A DNA stretch of 5,297 nucleotides, from contig JAGQIY010000739.1 of assembly GCA_020430865.1 (NCBI GenBank), positions 1 to 5,297 on the forward strand, in the 5' to 3' direction. The stretch comes from Myxococcales bacterium (GTDB taxonomy: Bacteria > Myxococcota > Polyangia > Polyangiales > Polyangiaceae). The notes under the pieces were generated by a model. The model was given only the letters and a program-made list of their open reading frames with translations. It was not told the DNA's origin and ran no database searches. The translations under genes were made by a program, and so were the position numbers. Shown piece after piece: positions 1 to 5,297 of this stretch. Within the stretch, counting starts at the first letter, position 1. Each line of letters opens with the position of its first letter.

Positions 1-1234
1 GCGCTGGCGTTCGGGCGGCGTTGGGCGGGGCCGCAAGCGGAGCTGGCGGCGCCCCGGACTGCTTCGGCCCGGGCGCTGGAGGCAGCGCAGGAGCGGGTGC
101 TCCCGCAGCGGGGGCAGGGGGCGAGAGAGCAGCGGGCGGCGCCGGCGGCGCCCCAGGAGCGACGGGTGCGGCCGCGGCTTCGTAGCACATCAGCTCCTCG
201 CCCATGCTCAGCCGATACGGGCTACCGAGCCCCAGCATGCGTCGGCGAAACTCCGGCTCGTAGCGTAGTGCCGCACGGCAACGAGCGTAGCTGCGGGCGC
301 TGGGGGTGGCAGCCGCGGCGATGCGGATGTAGCCGTCGCGACCGACCTCGATCAAGCTGGGGATCGCCGCGGGGCGGGGGCGAATGCGGAAATAGCGCTT
401 GGCGATGGCCCAGGCTCTCGGGCTCGTGGGATACAGCGCGAGCGCGATGGCCAGCTCGTGCTTGGCTTCCGGGAGCCGACCTTGCCTGGCCAGTAGCTCG
501 GCGAGCGTTCGGTGGGCCTCGGGGCTGCGCGGGTCGATCTCCAGTGCCCGTCGAGTGGATTCGATGGCACCCTGGTCGTTTCCGCGTGCACGCTGGACCC
601 CCGCCAGCAAGACCCACAGCGCCGGAACGTCGCTCACGCTTCCAAGGACGTGGGTGAGCTTGGTCTCGGCGCTGGGCCAGTCCTTCTGCTCGACCGCCAA
701 GTTGGCGCCATCGATCTCCGGCTGGGCCGCGCTCGGCGGCGTGGCCCAGACCAGGCCGATGTCGGAATCCGAATTGGACACCGCACGCACCCAGGGGTCG
801 GGCTCGTCCGGCGCGGGTGGTCCGTACTGCGCGACCCAGTTCGCCAGACTCGGGTCCTCGAGATCGCTCATCACGTACAGGCGAGGCGAGGCGGCGATGG
901 TCTGGTCCACCGCTTCGCGAGCCTGGGCGGCGCGTCCTGGCTCGAAGGCAGGCGCGTTGGCGAAGACGAAGTGATCCAGCGAAGGGTATACGCGATGCGC
1001 CGGTTCCGAGACGGGGACTGGCGGAGCCGCATCCAACAGCTGGCGCTGGGCTGGAGAGTACTCCGGGAGCCAGGAGGGCAACGCTGCCGACGCCGGAGCG
1101 TCCAAGCGCGGCACCCTGGCATGGTTGCGAGCGCGGTGCGGGTGGCAAGCGGTGCTGGCGAGGGCAACGATCAAGCCAACGAAAGCCAGAGATCCGGCAC
1201 GGGGAGCGCTGCGCAGGCGTGAGGCTATCAGCAT
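1..1234 (-). CDS. TPR-repeat predicted lipoprotein with Pro/Ala-rich tail (partial, C-terminus beyond left edge)
   Basis: The frame starts at an ATG whose first base is 1234 and stays open to the left edge (411 codons visible, no stop). The N-terminus looks like a lipoprotein signal: basic stretch (residues 1-12), hydrophobic core AGSLAFVGLIVALAS, then TAC with the candidate lipidated Cys at residue 30. The -3 residue is Ser rather than the usual Leu, so lipidation is likely but not certain. Residues about 177-273 form two to three TPR-like helix pairs, including GNDQGAIESTRRALEIDP and GRLPEAKHELAIALALYP, with the usual A/G/L/P spacing. Residues 31-170 match no family I recognise. From residue 352 the chain is almost entirely Pro and Ala. 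TPRs normally mediate protein contacts; the partner here is unknown. No strong Shine-Dalgarno is seen, so the start rests on the signal sequence. The competing minus-strand frame over 222-1274 is Arg-rich and has no recognisable domain, so this frame is preferred. Confidence 0.8.
   Translation of the reverse strand, partial: MLIASRLRSAPRAGSLAFVGLIVALASTACHPHRARNHARVPRLDAPASAALPSWLPEYSPAQRQLLDAAPPVPVSEPAHRVYPSLDHFVFANAPAFEPGRAAQAREAVDQTIAASPRLYVMSDLEDPSLANWVAQYGPPAPDEPDPWVRAVSNSDSDIGLVWATPPSAAQPEIDGANLAVEQKDWPSAETKLTHVLGSVSDVPALWVLLAGVQRARGNDQGAIESTRRALEIDPRSPEAHRTLAELLARQGRLPEAKHELAIALALYPTSPRAWAIAKRYFRIRPRPAAIPSLIEVGRDGYIRIAAAATPSARSYARCRAALRYEPEFRRRMLGLGSPYRLSMGEELMCYEAAAAPVAPGAPPAPPAALSPPAPAAGAPAPALPPAPGPKQSGAPPAPLAAPPNAARTPA
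2..181 (-). repeat. Pro/Ala-rich low-complexity coding tract
   Basis: These bases encode residues 352-411 of the TPR lipoprotein. After the short segment ending MGEELMCYE the chain consists of Ala/Pro runs such as APPAPPAALS, with occasional Gly, Ser, Leu and one Lys-Gln pair. No exact tandem unit is evident; it is a degenerate low-complexity tract. Such Pro/Ala stretches usually act as extended, disordered spacers. Whether another domain follows lies outside the window. Confidence 0.75.
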
Positions 1235-1368
1235 CGCAACGGCGGGTGTACCACCCCCCGCTCCGGGGAACCACTGTCGCCAGGGCTCGTCAAATTGCCG
1301 GGCCGCTGACGGCAAAGCCTGCACTCGAGTCGACCAAATCGGGTTCCCCTGGTAGGTTCAGCGCACCC
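1235..1368. promoter_or_regulatory. Divergent intergenic region with two small dyads
   Basis: This 134-bp gap separates the start codons of the minus-strand TPR lipoprotein and the plus-strand MCE gene, so both promoters probably lie in it. I cannot identify a convincing -35/-10 pair on either strand. Two inverted repeats are visible: TTGCCG/CGGCAA with a 9-bp spacer at 1295-1315, and GGGTG-TAC-CACCC at 1244-1256, just upstream of the lipoprotein ATG. Either could be an operator half-site pair, but short dyads arise by chance in GC-rich DNA. GGTAGG at 1351-1356 lies 12 bases before the MCE start codon and is only a weak ribosome-binding candidate. Confidence 0.4.
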
Positions 1369-2835
1369 ATGGGCCGCTTCACGACAGCTGCGAAGGTTGG
1401 CTTCTTCGCCGCGGTCATGGTGGTCGCGGGCTTTCTGATCTGGCGCTTCGTCAACAAGACCGCCGCGTCGCGCAACGGCTACACCGTCTACGTCCTCCTG
1501 GACGACGCGACGGGGATCGCCAAGCACTCCCAGGTCAAGATCGCCGGCATTCCCGTGGGCAACATCGACGATGTCCGGCTCGAGGGCGGAAAGGCGCGCA
1601 TCGACATCAAGATGCAGCCCGATGTGCCCCTGTTCGAGGACGCGGCGGTGGCCAAGCAGAGCTCGTCTCTGCTCGGGGAGTTCTTTCTCGCGATCGCGCC
1701 TGGCACCGAGGGCAAGCCCCAGCTGGAAGATGGCGATCGCATCAAGCACGTGATCGAGGCTGCGACCACGGACGAGATCCTCAAGGACGTGCGGGACATC
1801 GCCAAGAAGGTGAAGATCGTCGCCGACAGCCTGGCGGACACCGTGGGGAGCGATCAGGGCAAGGACAACATCAAGGAGACGCTCAAGAACCTCGCGGAGG
1901 TGACTGATCAGCTGAACAAGACCGTGAAGGAGAACCGGACCAGTATCCGCAACATCCTCACCAACGTGGAAGGGATCACCTCCAAGGGGGCGCCTCAGGT
2001 CGACGCGATCCTCAAGGACGTGCGCGCCGTGACCACCGAGGTGCGCAAGCTCACCTCCACCGCGGGCACCGACGGCAAGCAGGATCCGGGAGAGATCCGC
2101 CAGATCATCAGCAAGCTCAACAAGGCGAGCAGCAGCCTCGAGCGCTCCCTCGACAACATCGACACGGTCAGCGGTCGCCTGGCTCGGGGTGAGGGGACGC
2201 TGGGGCGCCTCACCAAGGACGAGAAGCTGATCAACGAAATCGAGGGCATCACCGAGGACGTTGGGGACTTCGTCGGCGGCATCAATCGGCTCCAGACCAT
2301 CGTGGGCCTGCGCACCGACTACCAGTTCCTGTCGAGTACGGTGAAGAGCTACGTCGAGCTGCGCCTACAGCCGCGGGAAGACAAGTACTACTCGATCGAG
2401 ATCGTGAACGATCCCCGTGGCTTGACCCGCTACGAGCAGCTCGACGTCGACTCGACGAACCCCAATGATCCCGCGCACTACCGTGAAATCCGTACGGTAA
2501 CGACCAACGCGTTCCGTTTCTCGCTGCAGTTCGCGCGGCGCTTCGGGCCACTGACCGGGCGCTTCGGCATCAAGGAGTCGACCGGTGGCGTGGGGCTCGA
2601 CCTGGCGTTGTTCGACGATCGCTTCGAGCTACGTCAGGACCTGTTCGGCTTTGGTGAGGTGATCCGTCCTCGCTGGCGCATCGGGCTCGGCTACGAGTTC
2701 ATCACTCGACTGTGGTTGATGGGTGGCGTCGACGACCTGTTGAATCCCGATCGCCGTGACTACTTCGTCGGCCTGAACCTGATGTTCAACGACGAGGACC
2801 TGAAGAGCATCCTGCCATTCGCGCCCGCGCCGTGA
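1369..2835 (+). CDS. MlaD/MCE-family lipid transport protein with putative C-terminal beta-barrel domain
   Basis: This 488-residue protein begins at ATG 1369, directly before a membrane anchor; the frame is open further upstream, but that part is Arg/Pro-rich and overlaps the divergent gene. Residues 9-28 are one hydrophobic helix (GFFAAVMVVAGFLIWRFV), an inner-membrane anchor with the rest in the periplasm. Residues about 37-115 are an MCE (mammalian cell entry) domain: a YTVYVLLDDATGI start, VKIAGIPVGNIDDVRL, and a hydrophobic SSLLGEFFLAIAPG segment. Residues 130-310 are mostly helical and include RGEGTLGRLTKDEKL (273-287), typical of longer MlaD-like proteins. Residues about 315-475 have alternating hydrophobic/polar strands (for example AFRFSLQFARRFG, RWRIGLGYEFITRLWL, DYFVGLNLMF), suggesting an outer-membrane beta-barrel. 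MCE proteins form hexameric or tubular conduits for phospholipids, usually with an MlaE/MlaF ABC transporter. No such genes adjoin it here. Escherichia coli MlaD is far shorter (about 180 residues). The MCE assignment is firm; the barrel is inferred. Confidence 0.9.
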   Translation: MGRFTTAAKVGFFAAVMVVAGFLIWRFVNKTAASRNGYTVYVLLDDATGIAKHSQVKIAGIPVGNIDDVRLEGGKARIDIKMQPDVPLFEDAAVAKQSSSLLGEFFLAIAPGTEGKPQLEDGDRIKHVIEAATTDEILKDVRDIAKKVKIVADSLADTVGSDQGKDNIKETLKNLAEVTDQLNKTVKENRTSIRNILTNVEGITSKGAPQVDAILKDVRAVTTEVRKLTSTAGTDGKQDPGEIRQIISKLNKASSSLERSLDNIDTVSGRLARGEGTLGRLTKDEKLINEIEGITEDVGDFVGGINRLQTIVGLRTDYQFLSSTVKSYVELRLQPREDKYYSIEIVNDPRGLTRYEQLDVDSTNPNDPAHYREIRTVTTNAFRFSLQFARRFGPLTGRFGIKESTGGVGLDLALFDDRFELRQDLFGFGEVIRPRWRIGLGYEFITRLWLMGGVDDLLNPDRRDYFVGLNLMFNDEDLKSILPFAPAP

Positions 2836-2884
2836 CTCGCGTCGCCGCCTGATTTGCCTTGGCGCCTTGGGCCAGCGTGCTTGC

Positions 2885-2902
2885 GCGACGCGATAGCGTC
2901 GC
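2885..2902. terminator. Perfect 7-bp hairpin between convergent genes (candidate bidirectional terminator)
   Basis: GCGACGC, loop GATA, GCGTCGC form a perfect all-Watson-Crick stem. It lies 49 bases after the MCE stop codon and 48 bases after the stop of the convergent MYXO-CTERM gene, a natural place for a shared terminator. No T-tract follows on either strand, so it is not a canonical intrinsic terminator. It could instead act as an RNA 3'-end stabiliser or be incidental. Confidence 0.35.
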
Positions 2903-2907
2903 TGCAC

Positions 2908-2964
2908 TCAGCACTGCGCCCTTCAGTACTGCGCCCGCCAGCGGCGCCCGTCAGCACTGCGCCC
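2908..2964. repeat. Short degenerate tandem repeat (about 15-bp unit) overlapping a gene end
   Basis: TCAGCACTGCGCCC occurs at 2908-2921 and 2951-2964, with a one-base variant (TCAGTACTGCGCCC) at 2923-2936. A shortened, degenerate copy (CCAGCGGCGCCC) fills the gap at 2938-2949, so four units lie nearly head-to-tail at 13-15 bp spacing. The last unit contains the stop codon and final codons of the minus-strand MYXO-CTERM gene. This suggests the gene's 3' end was duplicated outward by slippage. A smaller direct repeat, GCCTTGG twice, lies at 2856-2870. Confidence 0.65.
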
Positions 2965-4741
2965 GACGGGGGGAGCGCCGGCGCCTACGGCTCACCCTCA
3001 CCCCCAACCCCAGCCCGAGGAGCAGCCAAGCAGCCATCCCCCGAGTCGGCGTGCCTGCCTGGCGGCAGCCGCAACCCGAGTCGTCGCTGGGGTCTTCGTT
3101 CCCTACGGAACCGGATTCGCCGCCGCCGGCGGTCCCGCCGCTAGCACTCGAACCAGCTGCGCCGCCCTGGCCCGCCGTGGCGCCGCTGCCCGCCGCTCCC
3201 GATCCTGCCGCGCCTCCGCTGGAGGTCGCACCGCCGGCCGCCGCGCCTCCGCTGGCCGCGCCACCCGTTCCGCCCGCCGTCGCACCGCCTGTGGTTGCTC
3301 CGCCAGCACCACCAGCGGACGCTCCACCCGTGCTCGCGCCGCCTGCGCCAGCCACGCCGCCGGTACCACCGGTTCCGCTGCCTTCGAGCTTGCACGTCGC
3401 GGAGCAGCCATCACCGTCCACGTCGTTGTTGTCGTCGCAGTCCTCGCCGCTCTGCACGGCTCCATCACCGCAGCAGTTCACCGGGAAACCCAGCGTGGCC
3501 CTCACCACCGACGAGCCCGCGTACTTCAGGCCAGCGCGCACGTAGACCATGTCCGTCTCTGCCAGGGTGAGCCCTGGGCCGAGATTGGTGGCGAGCTGCA
3601 GGCGGTCCAGAGTCGCGTCGGCCACTCCGTCGCCGTTCAGGTCCAGTTCGTCATCGTCGCTGACGATCTTCTTCGACTTCGTGAGATCGGCTGGATTGCA
3701 GCTGTAGAACAAGGTGCGGGAGGGCGGCGACGGGTTGTGGTTCCAGACATGCGCCACGTGGCCCTTGTCGTTGATGCTCACGCCCACCGGGGTGGCTGGA
3801 TTGAGCAACTCGACTCCGCCCACGGTGTCACCTTCCCGCAGCGTGATCTGGGCGTCATAGGCGATGTAGGCGTCGCGAATGGTGGGTGCGGTGCTGTCCC
3901 CGGCGAACAGGTAGTGCCCGCCCGAGTTGATGCTGAACAGCTCGAACGCTTCCCAGTCGCCCTCGGAGCCCGTGGACTCTGCCTCGGTCGCCACGCGGGT
4001 GCCATCGACCACCACGGCATGCACAAGAGCCGTCTTCTGCACTCGCACGATGTGGTGAGCGCCGTCGTTGGAAATGTCGTAGCGGTTCGAGACGCCAAAC
4101 GTATCCAGCACGAAACCGTTCAGATCGTCTCCGGTCTTGTACAGCGTCGTGGTGCCCGCTGCGCTGCGATCGGTCGAGCGGAAGAGCGCGGTCCCGGACT
4201 CGGAGTTCATGCCGTCCAGGTACACGGTACCCCGGAAGTAGACCGCTCCGGAGGCGTCGATCTGGGGCATGCTCACGGACCAGATCTTGACGTCCGTCGC
4301 GAAGCCGGGTGCTGGGTCGTCTACCGTGACAAGCTTCCCCAGATCCGTGTAGACCGCTGGGAGTCCGTTCCACGACGGTAGCATCACCCAGTTGCCCGAG
4401 TCGTTGGCGCCGCAGCTGTTGGTAATGACCCCGCTCGCAGACAGCGGATCGCTGGTCTGGGAAGCCAAGAAGACGATCTGATCGTCGACCCACACGTACG
4501 TGTTGTCGGAGTCCAGGGCACCCGCGAAGACCGGCTTCCCCAGAGGGGTCGACGCTGGGTACGTCATCGTGCTGCTCAGCGCGGAGCCATCTCCGCTGGC
4601 GGCCACGTCACCGTCCTGCGCGACCAAGCGGGCACGAACTACCTGCGCCTGGGCCGCGGCGCTGAGACCCGCGGAGACGCAAAGACAAGCCGTGCACAGG
4701 AGCAGTCTCCGCCGCCCCACCGTAAGCAACCGCATGAGCAT
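2951..4741 (-). CDS. Secreted propeller-like protein with DUF4215 motif and MYXO-CTERM surface-sorting tag
   Basis: The protein has 596 residues. An in-frame TAG two codons before ATG 4741 limits the start to that ATG or the one at 4735; neither has a clear Shine-Dalgarno. Residues 1-32 are a Sec signal peptide (Arg-rich start, Leu/Ala core, AQA at 30-32). Residues about 36-406 hold roughly seven degenerate repeats of 45-56 residues, with recurring GD turns and 'I(S/N)(D/N)xGxxxx' strands such as MPQIDASGAVYF and VSINDKGHVAHVW, suggesting a beta-propeller. Residues 423-450 are a DUF4215-type motif with paired Cys, a GEDCDDNN core and GDGCSATC. Residues 453-545 are a Gly/Ala/Ser/Thr linker. 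Residues 556-590 are MYXO-CTERM. MYXO-CTERM proteins are known to be exported by type II secretion and retained at the cell surface in Myxococcus. The ligand is unknown. The LamG-like gene lies 57 bp upstream on the same strand. Confidence 0.9.
   Translation of the reverse strand: MLMRLLTVGRRRLLLCTACLCVSAGLSAAAQAQVVRARLVAQDGDVAASGDGSALSSTMTYPASTPLGKPVFAGALDSDNTYVWVDDQIVFLASQTSDPLSASGVITNSCGANDSGNWVMLPSWNGLPAVYTDLGKLVTVDDPAPGFATDVKIWSVSMPQIDASGAVYFRGTVYLDGMNSESGTALFRSTDRSAAGTTTLYKTGDDLNGFVLDTFGVSNRYDISNDGAHHIVRVQKTALVHAVVVDGTRVATEAESTGSEGDWEAFELFSINSGGHYLFAGDSTAPTIRDAYIAYDAQITLREGDTVGGVELLNPATPVGVSINDKGHVAHVWNHNPSPPSRTLFYSCNPADLTKSKKIVSDDDELDLNGDGVADATLDRLQLATNLGPGLTLAETDMVYVRAGLKYAGSSVVRATLGFPVNCCGDGAVQSGEDCDDNNDVDGDGCSATCKLEGSGTGGTGGVAGAGGASTGGASAGGAGGATTGGATAGGTGGAASGGAAAGGATSSGGAAGSGAAGSGATAGQGGAAGSSASGGTAGGGESGSVGNEDPSDDSGCGCRQAGTPTRGMAAWLLLGLGLGVRVSRRRRRSPRRAQC
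2972..3073 (-). other. MYXO-CTERM C-terminal sorting signal
   Basis: Residues 557-590 of the secreted protein contain CGC (557-559), a short linker TPTRGM, a hydrophobic helix AAWLLLGLGLGV (570-581) and the basic cluster RRRRR (585-589). This is the tripartite MYXO-CTERM layout. In known cases the conserved Cys anchors the mature protein at the cell surface after removal of the helix by a myxosortase-type membrane protease. Only seven residues follow the Arg cluster, as is usual for this tag. Confidence 0.9.
3107..3385 (-). repeat. Gly/Ala/Ser/Thr-rich linker-coding low-complexity tract
   Basis: These bases encode residues 453-545 between the DUF4215 motif and MYXO-CTERM. The chain consists of variants of GGA(S/T/A) and AGG units, for example TGGASAGGAGGATTGGATAG, with almost no charged residue until the acidic segment near residue 550. 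At DNA level, a 16-bp unit (3207-3222) recurs exactly at 3240-3255, a 33-bp or 11-codon step. It probably holds the propeller away from the cell surface, and its length is likely to vary between strains. Confidence 0.85.
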
Positions 4742-4798
4742 GGACTAGCCGATTCGCGCCGATGCGTCGATGGTCGCAGCAGGGTTCAGGGGAGCGAC
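4742..4798 (-). other. 57-bp gap between the LamG-like gene and the MYXO-CTERM gene
   Basis: The gap lies between the stop of the LamG-like gene and the ATG at 4741. It contains no strong hairpin with a T-tract, no clear Shine-Dalgarno before the ATG and no recognisable promoter. The lack of a terminator favours read-through from the upstream gene, but this is weak negative evidence. Confidence 0.4.
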
Positions 4799-5297
4799 TC
4801 AGTAGCTCGCGTCGATGGCGGCGTGGTTCTCCGCGGCTCGGATCTCGTCGTAGAGCAGGTCGCCGGTGCCGGGGACACCACGCATGAAGAAGCCGTCGGC
4901 GGGCTCGCTGCAGTCACACGCGACCTCGACGTTGGGCTGCCCGATCTGGCCAATCGCGTAGCCCTCGCTGGTGTTGCGCAGGAAGAGCCGCCCCCTCCGC
5001 TCAGCGAAGTCGTAGGCGTAGGTCAGCATGAGGATCACGCTCTCGTTCACGGTGATGGCGGAGAACTGCTGCGTGTCTCCACACTTCAGGCCGAGGTGAT
5101 GTTGATCGTTGATCAGGATCCCCGGCAGGGTGGCGTTGCTCGCGAGAGCGTCACCTCGCATGGGCTGGAACACCACGGTGCCGTTGCTCGAAACCGGCGT
5201 CTTGTACTGCAACAGGAACTCGACCCACAGCGTGGGCGTTGGGCTCAAGCAACCGACGCAGGCGATTGCTTCCTCGCGGTAAAGCTGGATCCACTCC
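4799..5297 (-). CDS. LamG/concanavalin-A-like domain protein (partial, N-terminus beyond right edge)
   Basis: 165 residues are visible, ending at a TGA whose first base is 4801; the frame is open to the right edge. The internal TTG at 5248 is unlikely to be the true start, because coding-like sequence (EWIQLYREEAIACVGC) continues upstream of it. The pattern fits the second half of a LamG-type jelly roll: LWVEFLLQYK (a 'f-v-a-Wv' strand), the strand pair ITVNESVILMLTYAYDF followed by RGRLFLRN ('whhva...g..rlyvNg'), and the terminal strand LLYDEIRAAENHAAI, close to the 'iDEvRi...w..v' signature that closes many LamG_3-like domains. Four Cys are visible (CVGC, KCG, and CDC near the end), consistent with an exported protein. 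Such domains often bind carbohydrates or mediate adhesion, but no ligand can be named. The gene ends 57 bp before the MYXO-CTERM gene, so the two may form an operon. Confidence 0.65.
   Translation of the reverse strand, partial: EWIQLYREEAIACVGCLSPTPTLWVEFLLQYKTPVSSNGTVVFQPMRGDALASNATLPGILINDQHHLGLKCGDTQQFSAITVNESVILMLTYAYDFAERRGRLFLRNTSEGYAIGQIGQPNVEVACDCSEPADGFFMRGVPGTGDLLYDEIRAAENHAAIDASY

Noticed and set aside
512..1222. Plus-strand frames opposite the TPR lipoprotein (512-1222 and 399-974).
   Set aside because: Arg/Gly/Ser-rich translations without domains, antisense to a well-supported gene.
222..1274. A long minus-strand open frame of 350 codons.
   Set aside because: Its translation is rich in Arg, Pro and Gly with no domain or signal, and it overlaps the minus-strand frame that gives a lipoprotein signal and TPR repeats. 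It is a GC-driven shadow frame.
1323..1330. The 8-bp palindrome ACTCGAGT in the divergent intergenic region.
   Set aside because: It has no second copy nearby and no matching context; palindromes of this length are expected by chance.
817..1368. An upstream extension of the MCE frame (184 more codons).
   Set aside because: The extra residues are Arg/Pro/Ser-rich, lie over the divergent lipoprotein gene, and would place the membrane anchor in mid-protein. ATG 1369 directly precedes the anchor.
3107..3385. A possible CRISPR or minisatellite array in the repetitive tract.
   Set aside because: The repetition is codon-level Gly/Ala low complexity within a coding frame; there are no regular spacers or conserved repeat units.
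2859..3545. A plus-strand frame rich in Pro and Ala (228 codons), looking like a proline-rich protein.
   Set aside because: It is the antisense of the Gly/Ala linker and DUF4215 codons of the MYXO-CTERM gene: GGC/GCC codons read backwards as Pro/Ala. It has no signal or domain.
3737..4493. Open frames on both strands inside the propeller gene (plus 3737-4381; minus 3855-4493).
   Set aside because: Neither has a recognisable domain; both lie wholly within a gene with a signal peptide, repeats and a sorting tag in its own frame.
4799..5248. A complete 149-codon gene starting at TTG 5248.
   Set aside because: The same frame continues without a stop to the right edge with plausible sequence, and the TTG lies inside a domain strand region, so the gene is treated as partial.

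Overview
This is a high-GC window with long open frames and strong third-position G/C preference. It most likely comes from a myxobacterium (Myxococcota, perhaps Polyangiales). The clearest marker is a protein with a C-terminal MYXO-CTERM surface-sorting tag (Gly-Cys-Gly-Cys, hydrophobic helix, Arg cluster), preceded by a DUF4215-type Cys-rich motif and a long Gly/Ala/Ser/Thr linker. That architecture is typical of myxobacterial exported proteins.

Layout, left to right. (1) Positions 1-1234, minus strand: a predicted lipoprotein with TPR repeats and a Pro/Ala-rich tail that runs off the left edge. (2) Positions 1235-1368: a 134-bp divergent intergenic region. (3) Positions 1369-2835, plus strand: an MlaD/MCE-family lipid-transport protein with an inner-membrane anchor, one MCE domain, a long helical stretch and a strand-rich C-terminal region that looks like an outer-membrane beta-barrel. 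(4) Positions 2836-2950: a convergent intergenic region with a perfect hairpin and a short 14-15 bp repeat cluster that reaches into the next gene's stop codon. (5) Positions 2951-4741, minus strand: a secreted protein with about seven degenerate beta-propeller-like repeats, a DUF4215 motif, a low-complexity linker and MYXO-CTERM. (6) Positions 4799-5297, minus strand: the C-terminal part of a LamG/concanavalin-A-like protein that enters from the right edge.

All four genes appear to encode envelope or surface proteins. The LamG-like gene and the propeller gene lie head-to-tail with a 57-bp gap and could be co-transcribed. The MCE gene has a divergent upstream neighbour and a convergent downstream neighbour, so it is probably transcribed alone, without MlaE/MlaF-type ABC transporter genes beside it. 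The most interesting item is the MCE protein, whose predicted layout could let a single polypeptide bridge inner and outer membranes. This resembles the transenvelope MlaD known from diderm Firmicutes such as Veillonella. I see no RNA genes, insertion sequences, CRISPR arrays or phage genes.
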